A stretch of 7,798 nucleotides of DNA, from assembly GCA_002427975.1 (NCBI GenBank), contig DIZT01000075.1, positions 674 to 8,471 on the forward strand, in the 5' to 3' direction. The position numbers were made by a program, and so were the translations under genes. Shown here in pieces: positions 1 through 5,229 of this stretch (position 1 is the stretch's first letter; every line of letters starts with the position of its first letter). The notes under the pieces were generated by a model. It was not told where the DNA came from, did no database searches, and was given only the letters and a program-made list of their open reading frames with translations. This DNA comes from Micrococcaceae bacterium UBA6021. Its GTDB lineage: Bacteria; Actinomycetota; Actinomycetes; Actinomycetales; Micrococcaceae.

Positions 1-765
1 CAGGTGGGCGCAATTTCGGGGAACACGAAAGTCGCCAACCGCGGCGGCATCCTCGGCGCCTGGCAGCACATCGAGTACGTCGTTGGCTTCAATCTGGACC
101 GCAGGCTGTTCGACGTCGCGGAGTGCATGCCCACGGTCCCGGGGGCTATTGGTGCCTTCCGCCGCGATGCCCTCTTCCGTGTTGGCGGAGTCAGTGATGA
201 CACGCTTGCCGAGGACACGGATCTGACCATGTCTCTGTGCCGCGACGGCTGGCGCGTTGTGTACCAGGAGGACGCGAGGGCCTGGACCGAGGCACCCGAG
301 AGCCTCGGGGCGCTATGGAAGCAGCGGTACCGCTGGTGCTATGGCACGCTTCAGGCTATGTGGAAGCACCGCGGCGCGGTCCTGCAGGGAGGAGCGGCCG
401 GCAAGCTCGGGCGGCGTGGCCTTGGCTACCTGCTTGTACTACAGGTGTTGCTGCCACTGTTCGCACCTGTGGTGGACGTCTTCGCCATCTACGGCCTGAT
501 CTTCCTTGATCCAGTCCGGATCGGCGTGCTCTGGCTCGTCTTCCTTGTCGTGCAATTCCTCATGGCTGCCTACGCGTTCCGCCTCGACAATGAACGGCTT
601 CGCCCGCTATGGACACTTCCGCTGCAGCAATTCGTCTACCGGCAGCTCATGTATCTGGTCGTCATCCAGTCTGTGGTCACCGCCTTGGCCGGTGTGCACC
701 TGCGGTGGCACCGAATGGAGAGGTACGGAAGTCTGCGCGTCCCGCCCGCCCAGGGCCAAGCGTAG
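1..765 (+). CDS. Family-2 processive glycosyltransferase, C-terminal part (5' end outside window)
   Basis: This is an inner-membrane glycosyltransferase of the processive GT2 type (PgaC/hyaluronan-synthase-like), which polymerises sugars from a nucleotide donor and helps export the polymer. The frame is open from base 1, so about 254 codons of the C-terminal part are present; the in-frame GTG at 4 is not a likely start. Counting from base 1, the piece opens with AISGNTKVANR (4-14), a conserved stretch of this family. Then come PGAIGAFRR (47-55), the catalytic EDTD (71-74) and QRYRW (108-112), which matches the QxxRW acceptor/product-binding motif. About three hydrophobic segments follow, near 137-166, 171-194 and 213-233, and a basic cytoplasmic tail ends the protein. 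The missing N-terminus should hold the nucleotide-sugar-binding half and possibly a fused polysaccharide deacetylase. The sugar and polymer cannot be told. Family assignment is firm; exact product is open. Confidence 0.88.
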   Translation, partial: QVGAISGNTKVANRGGILGAWQHIEYVVGFNLDRRLFDVAECMPTVPGAIGAFRRDALFRVGGVSDDTLAEDTDLTMSLCRDGWRVVYQEDARAWTEAPESLGALWKQRYRWCYGTLQAMWKHRGAVLQGGAAGKLGRRGLGYLLVLQVLLPLFAPVVDVFAIYGLIFLDPVRIGVLWLVFLVVQFLMAAYAFRLDNERLRPLWTLPLQQFVYRQLMYLVVIQSVVTALAGVHLRWHRMERYGSLRVPPAQGQA

Positions 766-803
766 TGCGTGGTGGACAGCGCCGGGAACTGGATGACCAA
801 CGA

Positions 804-1282
804 TCAGAGGCGGGTTGCCTTAAATGTTCTGGCGACGGCGGACGCTTCGGCGGCGAGCATGGCGGTGTCGCTGCTGGCCATGACGAAGTCGAATCCTTGA
901 TCTAGGGCGGCGCGGGCTCCTGATGACTGCGGGCTCGGTGGGGATTGTTCCCAGGTCCATGCTGAGGTCTGCGACGCCGACAAAGAGTGCGTCGATGCCG
1001 TTAATTGCTGCGATCTTTTCGACATTGTCGATCACGACCTTGCTTTCGAGTTGGGGGATGCACAGTGCCGCCTCGTTGCCCGAGGCGAGGTAGGCGGCTG
1101 TTGGCAGTATTCCCCAACGGCCTGCCCGGCTGGTGCCTCCTGCGCCTCTTAACCCCAGCGGCGGGAATCGTACGGAAGTAGGCGGTGCGCACGTCGATCG
1201 GGGCTTGTTCCTGATCGATGACGATGAAATCGTAGCCGGCGTACACCATGTCTGCACGGACTCGATGGTGGGTAGGGCTCAT
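804..1282 (-). pseudogene. Decayed HpcH/HpaI-family aldolase (class II, pyruvate-dependent)
   Basis: Relatives of this family cleave or form 4-hydroxy-2-oxo acids in aromatic and sugar-acid breakdown. Three consecutive parts of one protein are readable in three different minus-strand frames. The first (from about 1282) has MVYAGYDFIVIDQEQAPID, the family's early-strand motif. The second (about 1165-930) has PPLGLRGAGG, then LCIPQLES (the QxE metal-ligand motif) and GVADLSMDLG (the second metal-ligand Asp). The third (about 925-804) has ALDQGFDFVMASSD and ends at a TGA. Spacing against the ~260-residue family suggests about 45 residues are missing between parts one and two, taking away the catalytic Arg, and about 35 between parts two and three. 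The expected catalytic His of the DxEH motif is Gln here. No credible N-terminus precedes 1282. It cannot make a working enzyme. It is convergent with the glycosyltransferase, 38 bp away. Confidence 0.82.
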
Positions 1283-1444
1283 GCAAAGTCGCAGCCGCGA
1301 ATTAACTCCTCACCGAAGCCGCGCCGTCCGCTACCCGTTGCCCGCGGGCTCAACGTGTCCATCCCGACGCTCCCCGCCGGTGGATTCCTGCACACGCCGC
1401 TGAAGCGTCTCCTGGAGGGGCTGAACAGGGAAGTGACATTTAAA
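1283..1444. other. Intergenic stretch with no recognisable gene
   Basis: Together with the regulatory sites to its right this is a ~300-bp gap between the aldolase relic and the next gene. Open frames cross it on both strands, but none has a ribosome binding site, a recognisable motif or a protein-like composition. The plus-strand frame through 1133-1486 runs antisense to the aldolase relic and then through the operator repeats, so it is probably not a gene. It may contain the eroded 5' end of the aldolase gene. Confidence 0.5.
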
Positions 1445-1458
1445 GCAACATGTGTTGC
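1445..1458. promoter_or_regulatory. Dyad operator, copy 1 (perfect 6-bp arms)
   Basis: The sequence GCAACATGTGTTGC is an inverted repeat with perfect 6-bp arms and a TG centre. Three further flanking pairs occur outside a single mismatch (AAA on the left, TT on the right). It overlaps the proposed -35 element (1455-1460), so a bound protein would be expected to compete with RNA polymerase. The regulator family cannot be named from the site alone. Confidence 0.6.
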
Positions 1459-1484
1459 CTTTGAGGCATCATGCGTTGCATACT
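1455..1484 (+). promoter_or_regulatory. Probable sigma70-like promoter of the NTF2-like/NCS1/ADH operon
   Basis: TTGCCT (1455-1460) and CATACT (1479-1484) are separated by 18 bp, an acceptable -35/-10 pair for a housekeeping actinobacterial sigma factor. Transcription would begin near 1491, giving a leader of about 90 nt before the TTG start at 1580. The promoter call gains weight from the two dyads laid over it and the third dyad at the expected start. It is inferred by eye, and alternatives such as TTGAGG at 1461 exist. Confidence 0.45.
1466..1479. promoter_or_regulatory. Dyad operator, copy 2 (imperfect)
   Basis: GCATCATGCGTTGC matches copy 1 (1445-1458) at 12 of 14 positions and keeps the GC and GTTGC ends and the TG centre. 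Its centre lies exactly 21 bp from that of copy 1, about two helical turns, so two dimers could sit side by side on the same DNA face. It fills most of the spacer between the proposed -35 and -10 boxes. Confidence 0.55.
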
Positions 1485-1489
1485 AGGCA

Positions 1490-1507
1490 AAGTGATTTGA
1501 ATCACTT
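1490..1507. promoter_or_regulatory. 18-bp dyad at the expected transcription start
   Basis: AAGTGATTTGAATCACTT is an inverted repeat with perfect 8-bp arms and a 2-bp centre. It differs in sequence from the upstream GCAAC/GTTGC pair, so it may bind a different protein. It lies just downstream of the proposed -10 box, over the likely +1, a usual place for a repressor operator. Confidence 0.6.
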
Positions 1508-1517
1508 AGAGAACCCC

Positions 1518-1549
1518 GCCGGTCCAGCCGACGATAGTCGCTGGCCGGC
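1518..1549 (+). promoter_or_regulatory. Strong stem-loop in the operon leader
   Basis: The arms GCCGGTCCAGC (1518-1528) and GCTGGCCGGC (1540-1549) pair over 10 bp with one bulged T. Inside, GAC (1530-1532) pairs with GTC (1537-1539) around a GATA loop. The hairpin is GC-rich and lies about 30 nt upstream of the TTG start. No T-run follows, so it is not a classical terminator. It could stabilise the 5' end of the mRNA or be part of leader control. Confidence 0.5.
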
Positions 1550-1579
1550 AAGACATTCCAAACCAGACAGTGGAGAACT

Positions 1580-1978
1580 TTGAGCCTGCAACTAACACCG
1601 GAAGAAGTCACTTCGGCAGCGGAACGGATCGTTGCGGCCTATTCCGCCATGGACGAGGACGCATATTTCGCCTCTTTTGATCCGCAGGCCACCTTCATCT
1701 TCCACGGGTCCCCTGAACGGCTCACCAGCCGGGGGGACTACGAAGCGCAGTGGCGCATCTGGGTGTCCGAAGGATGGAAGGTGATCAGCTGCCACAGCAG
1801 CGATCCATTCATTCAGATCTATGGCACAACCGCGGTTTTTTCCCACAGCGTGGCAACCACCACCGAGGAGCAGGGACAGCGGGCAACCACCGAGGAACGG
1901 GAAACCATCGTATTCACCCGGGCCGGCACCGACGGCATCATGGCCGTGCACGAGCACCTCTCACTCAACACTTTCTGA
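1580..1978 (+). CDS. NTF2/SnoaL-like small protein (DUF4440-type), TTG start
   Basis: This 132-residue protein has the size and pattern of the NTF2-like/SnoaL fold: two N-terminal helices (about 7-30, including AAERIVAAYSAMDEDAYFASF), then alternating beta strands. FIFHG, GWKVISCH, AVFSHSVATTT, ETIVFTR and a closing MAVHEHLSLNTF follow the usual cone-barrel order. Members are small cytoplasmic isomerases, cyclases, hydratases or ligand-binding proteins; sequence does not say which. Several His/Asp residues lie in the barrel region (His42, His76, His124), but no catalytic set can be assigned. The TTG start is chosen because GGAG (1572-1575) lies just upstream; the first in-frame ATG (1649) would cut into the helical region. 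It is the first gene of the operon, 15 bp before the permease, which suggests it acts on the imported compound or its product. Confidence 0.8.
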   Translation: MSLQLTPEEVTSAAERIVAAYSAMDEDAYFASFDPQATFIFHGSPERLTSRGDYEAQWRIWVSEGWKVISCHSSDPFIQIYGTTAVFSHSVATTTEEQGQRATTEERETIVFTRAGTDGIMAVHEHLSLNTF

Positions 1979-1993
1979 TCACGGAGTCGACCA

Positions 1994-3475
1994 ATGACTA
2001 TAGAGGCATCCGACCGGCCTAGGGCACGGCCCGGCGCACCCCTGATCGAGGTACGCTCGATCGACTGGGTTCCCGATAACGAACGGCACGGCAAGCTCTG
2101 GCACCAGACGCCGTTGTGGTTTCTGGGAAATTTCCAGTACTTCTCGATCCCGATTGGTTTCATCGGCCCGTCGCTGGGTCTGTCCCTGGGGTGGACGGTC
2201 GTGGCCAGCGTCCTGGGCATAGGAGTTGGAACCGTGTTCATGGCCTTTCACGCCTCTCAGGGCCCCACCATGGGCCTGCCGCAGATGATCCAGTCGCGGG
2301 CGCAATTCGGGTACCGGGGCGTGGTCGTTCCCTTGATCGCCACCCTGTTCACCTATCTGGCCTTCAACGTCGTTGACACCGTGCTCCTCGGTGACGGCCT
2401 GGGCAGCGCCTTCGGCTGGAACCCGGCCCTCATCGCCGTCGTCGCGGCCGTGGGCGCGGCGGCGCTGGCGATCTTCGGCCATGACTGGGTGCACAAGGCC
2501 TTCCGCGTGCTGCTCTACATTTCCTTGCCGCTGATGCTGATCCTGACAATTGGCGTCATCACCGGCAACGCCGGTGGAGCCGAAAGCACCACGCAGTACG
2601 GCTTCAACTGGGGTGCGTTCATGGCGCAGTTCGCCGCCGCAGCGGCATACAACATCACCTACGCACCCTACGTTTCCGACTATTCGCGGTACCTGCCGTC
2701 CAAAACCAAAAGCCGATCCGTCATCGCCGCCGTGTTCTTCGGTGCATCCTCCTCGGCGATCTGGTTGATCATCCTTGGGGCCTGGCTGGCGATCCGACTC
2801 GGCGCCACCGACGGCCTCGCCGGACTCCAGCTGGCAGGAAACACCGTTTTCGTCCACCTCGGCGACGCCACCGCGCTGCTTTCGGCCCTGGCCCTGGCCG
2901 CCACCATGGGAATGAACGCCTACGGTGGGATGCTCACTGTGCTGACCACGGTCGATTCCATCCGTCCCATCAAACCGACCCGCAAAGCACGGGTCATCAC
3001 CATCCTCGTCCTGACCGCGGCGTGGTACCTCGTCGCCAGCACCATCACCTCCGGGGCCGTCAGCACAGTGTTCTCCGCGCTGACCCTGATGCTGTACCTT
3101 CTGGTTCCCTGGACGGCCACGAACCTGGTCGATTACTTCCTGGTCCGCAAGAGCCACTACGCCATCACCGACCTGTTCACCCCCAAAGGCATCTACGGGT
3201 CGTGGGCGTGGCGGGGCCTGGTCTCCTTCGCCATTGGCCTCGCCGCAGAAATCCCCTTCATGGTGCTGCCCCAGATCGGTTCCTGGAGCTACACGGGACC
3301 CCTTGCCGAAGCATTGGGCGGTGTCGACATCGCATGGCTCGTCGGACTCTTGGTCACCTCGGTCGTCTACATCCTGTTCAGCCGGTCGCTGGACCTGACC
3401 GACGAGCGCGCCGCCGTGGCCCGCAGCGATCAACAACTCGGCCACGGAGCGGCAGCACCGACGACCGGGCGTTGA
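1994..3475 (+). CDS. NCS1-family permease (nucleobase:cation symporter-1)
   Basis: A 493-residue integral membrane protein of the NCS1 / Transp_cyt_pur family, whose members import cytosine, purines, allantoin, hydantoins or vitamins with H+ or Na+. Length and hydrophobicity fit 12 membrane segments. Family signatures are clear: the N-terminal IDWVPDNERHGKLWHQTPLWF region, with TPLWF opening the first segment; GPTMGLPQMIQSRAQFGYRG (90-109) in the TM2-TM3 loop; APYVSDYSRYLP (224-235) near TM6; and PWTATNLVDYFLVRK (372-386) late in the protein. GGAG (1983-1986) lies 7 nt before the ATG. The 15-bp gap from the NTF2-like gene supports co-transcription. The substrate is not decided by sequence; the partner dehydrogenase suggests a compound bearing, or converted to, an alcohol group. 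The cytoplasmic N- and C-terminal tails are poorly conserved. Confidence 0.93.
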   Translation: MTIEASDRPRARPGAPLIEVRSIDWVPDNERHGKLWHQTPLWFLGNFQYFSIPIGFIGPSLGLSLGWTVVASVLGIGVGTVFMAFHASQGPTMGLPQMIQSRAQFGYRGVVVPLIATLFTYLAFNVVDTVLLGDGLGSAFGWNPALIAVVAAVGAAALAIFGHDWVHKAFRVLLYISLPLMLILTIGVITGNAGGAESTTQYGFNWGAFMAQFAAAAAYNITYAPYVSDYSRYLPSKTKSRSVIAAVFFGASSSAIWLIILGAWLAIRLGATDGLAGLQLAGNTVFVHLGDATALLSALALAATMGMNAYGGMLTVLTTVDSIRPIKPTRKARVITILVLTAAWYLVASTITSGAVSTVFSALTLMLYLLVPWTATNLVDYFLVRKSHYAITDLFTPKGIYGSWAWRGLVSFAIGLAAEIPFMVLPQIGSWSYTGPLAEALGGVDIAWLVGLLVTSVVYILFSRSLDLTDERAAVARSDQQLGHGAAAPTTGR

Positions 3476-3515
3476 AAGAGGATCCGCAAAGCCAGCCCTG
3501 CACCGAACCGCGATA

Positions 3516-3521
3516 GAGGAG
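3516..3521 (+). promoter_or_regulatory. Ribosome binding site of the alcohol dehydrogenase gene
   Basis: GAGGAG stands 11 nt before the ATG at 3533, slightly farther than usual but the only good site. It supports this start over later in-frame codons and shows that the gene is translated independently despite the 57-bp gap after the permease. Confidence 0.6.
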
Positions 3522-3532
3522 ATTCAAAGCCC

Positions 3533-4648
3533 ATGAGCATCCAGTCCGCGCCCCGCCCATCAACCGCTGTCACCTTCCGTGGCGGGGCCGGACTGGGCGT
3601 CGAGCCGATCCATGTCGCGCCGCCCGGGCGCGGCCAGGTCAGGGTCGACATCCGGGCCACCGGCGTCTGCCACTCCGACCTGCACATCGTCAACGGCGAC
3701 TGGCCTGCCGACAAGCCACTTGTCCTGGGCCACGAAGCTGCCGGAGTCGTCACGGACACCGGACCGGAAGTGGACGGGCTGGCCGTGGGCGACCATGTCG
3801 TGCTGTCCTGGTTCGCCCCGTGCGGGCGCTGCCTCAACTGCGCGGCCGGGCGGGCCTGGCTGTGTACCGGGACCAAGGCGTTGGAGAACACCCTGCCCGA
3901 CGGGTCAACCGCCTACACCGACGCCGAAGGGCACGGACTCTGGCCGTATCTGGGGCTGGGGACATTCACCAAGAGCGTCATCGTCCCGGAAACCGCAGCG
4001 ATCGCCATCCCCCAGGACCTGCCCTTCGAAGTCGGCGCATTGCTGGGCTGCTCCATCACCACAGGGGTGGGGGCCGTGGTGAATACGGCCAGGGTGCCCC
4101 TTGGGTCCTCCGCCGTCGTCATCGGCTGCGGCGGCGTCGGGTTGTCCATCATCATGGGCCTCAAGCTCATTGGCGCCAACCCCATCATCGCCGTCGACCT
4201 CTCGGCCGATAAGCTCGCCAAGGCGGCCAGCCTCGGTGCCACCTCCACGCTCCGCGCCGACCAGATCGATGTGCCCTCCTACCTGCAGGAACACTTCGGA
4301 GGGGTCGACTTCGCCTTCGAGGCCATCGGCCGGGTTTCCACCATTGAGAGCATGCCGTCCATGCTGGCTGCCGGGGGCACCGCAGTTCTGGTCGGCATGA
4401 CCGCCGCCGGATCCCGTGCATCCATCGATCCGTTCGATCTGGCAGACCAAGGCAAAAGTATTCTGGGCTGCAACTACGGCTCCAGCGTTGCCAAAGTCGA
4501 CATCCCCAAACTCGCCAACCTCTACCTCTCCGGCCGGCTGCCGTTGGATGAGCTCATCGGCCGGATCCGGCCCCTCGACGAGGCCGCAGCGGCCCTAGAA
4601 GACCTCCGCCAAGGCAAGGGTCTGCGCTCAATTCTCATCCCGTCCTGA
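3533..4648 (+). CDS. Zinc-dependent medium-chain alcohol dehydrogenase (class III / NDMA-dependent-like)
   Basis: This 371-residue cytoplasmic enzyme should interconvert an alcohol and its aldehyde using NAD(H). Catalytic zinc ligands are Cys46 (in GVCHSD), His67 with Glu68 (GHEAAG) and Cys173 (LLGCSITTG). The structural zinc site is complete: Cys97, Cys100, Cys103 and Cys111. The Rossmann motif GCGGVG (198-203) is followed by Asp222 at the end of the second strand, pointing to NAD rather than NADP. The insert between the two zinc regions (about 112-145) and the ALLGCSITTGVGAVVNTA block resemble class III, aryl-alcohol and NDMA-dependent/mycothiol-type dehydrogenases. The alcohol it uses is unknown. 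As third gene of the permease operon it may oxidise the imported compound or a metabolite of it. No aldehyde dehydrogenase partner is in the window. All key residues are intact, so it looks functional. Confidence 0.92.
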   Translation: MSIQSAPRPSTAVTFRGGAGLGVEPIHVAPPGRGQVRVDIRATGVCHSDLHIVNGDWPADKPLVLGHEAAGVVTDTGPEVDGLAVGDHVVLSWFAPCGRCLNCAAGRAWLCTGTKALENTLPDGSTAYTDAEGHGLWPYLGLGTFTKSVIVPETAAIAIPQDLPFEVGALLGCSITTGVGAVVNTARVPLGSSAVVIGCGGVGLSIIMGLKLIGANPIIAVDLSADKLAKAASLGATSTLRADQIDVPSYLQEHFGGVDFAFEAIGRVSTIESMPSMLAAGGTAVLVGMTAAGSRASIDPFDLADQGKSILGCNYGSSVAKVDIPKLANLYLSGRLPLDELIGRIRPLDEAAAALEDLRQGKGLRSILIPS

Positions 4649-4990
4649 TGACGGAAGACGGACATGAGTGGTTTCCCGCGCAGGCCACGGGCCGGACCAA
4701 AGGAAACACCATGGTTCTCCTGTTCGGGGCGGAATTTTCTCCCGGATCACCGCACAATCTCGTTGAGTGGATCGCCACCGCGAACGATGCAGTTCTACCC
4801 TCGGGCCGCCATCAAGTCCAGTCCGTTGCGCAGGCAGCACGGGGACCATCGACACGGAAACAACAGCTCCAAGGACAGCCGGACACACCACGCGCTCTTC
4901 CACTTGAACCCCCGAAGGAGCTATCGGCTATCGGCTTCGCGCCGTCCGCCAGGCACTACAACTGACGATGGACAACTTCGCCCAGACCCC
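4649..4990. other. Gap without a convincing gene after the dehydrogenase
   Basis: Two overlapping plus-strand frames cross this stretch. One begins with an ATG overlapping the dehydrogenase stop in an ATGA arrangement (4648) and would give 105 residues; the other (from 4664) runs on into the IclR relic. Neither has a recognisable domain: both are rich in Arg, Pro, Ser, Gln and Thr, like random translation of GC-rich DNA. The ATGA overlap is suggestive of coupling but weak alone. No T-tailed hairpin is visible to end the upstream operon, so read-through toward pobA is possible. Confidence 0.45.
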
Positions 4991-5113
4991 TGGAAGCGTC
5001 GGACGGTGGCGGCGCTCGGCGTCGTGGTCCCGTTGGCGGAGATGCGCCTGCAGGCGCTGGTTCCGGCGCTGCAGACCGCGGCGCGGGGGATCGGCCGGCA
5101 ACTGGGTGACTAA
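4991..5113 (+). pseudogene. C-terminal relic of an IclR-family transcriptional regulator
   Basis: About 40 codons ending in TAA (5111-5113) read like the extreme C-terminus of an IclR-type regulator: VAALGVVVPLAEMR, the conserved 'alanine-leucine-serine/valine' strand of the effector domain, then a final helix LQALVPALQTAARGIGRQLGD. Upstream the same frame loses all resemblance, and no helix-turn-helix or other effector-domain part occurs in any frame back to the dehydrogenase. So roughly 200 N-terminal residues are gone. IclR-family proteins such as PobR and PcaU control 4-hydroxybenzoate and protocatechuate genes in other bacteria, and this one lies directly before pobA in the same direction. 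It was probably the old local regulator. Confidence 0.6.
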
Positions 5114-5120
5114 TACCGGC

Positions 5121-5135
5121 TTCCGTTCAACGGAA
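5121..5135. promoter_or_regulatory. 15-bp dyad upstream of pobA, candidate operator
   Basis: TTCCGTTCAACGGAA is an inverted repeat with perfect 7-bp arms around one base. It starts 7 bp after the stop codon of the IclR relic and 109 bp before the pobA start. TTCC/GGAA-ended dyads are typical of IclR-family sites, so it may be the operator of the lost regulator or of a relative elsewhere. No clear -35/-10 pair could be placed around it. Confidence 0.5.
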
Positions 5136-5229
5136 TTCCCATAACGCCAATCACGCCGCGCACGCCACACTGATTCCAGACTCATCCCGCCAATCCAACG
5201 CCGGGATCCGCAACGAAGCGAGGAACACC

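Noticed and set aside
1133..1486. 117-codon plus-strand frame over the aldolase relic and operator region
   Set aside because: Its first half is antisense to readable aldolase sequence, and its repeated C-terminal residues simply translate the two operator copies.
1979..3445. 488-codon open frame antisense to the NCS1 permease
   Set aside because: It is the mirror of a well-supported membrane protein gene. The translation is rich in Gly, Asp, Gln and Arg with no domain, as expected for an antisense frame in GC-rich DNA.
3905..4450. 181-codon open frame antisense to the alcohol dehydrogenase
   Set aside because: It mirrors a gene with all zinc and NAD motifs intact; its composition is typical of a shadow frame.
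4648..4965. 105-codon frame whose ATG overlaps the dehydrogenase stop
   Set aside because: The ATGA overlap is attractive, but the translation has no recognisable fold, is low in ordered hydrophobic pattern and competes with another equally long frame; kept only as part of the gap description.
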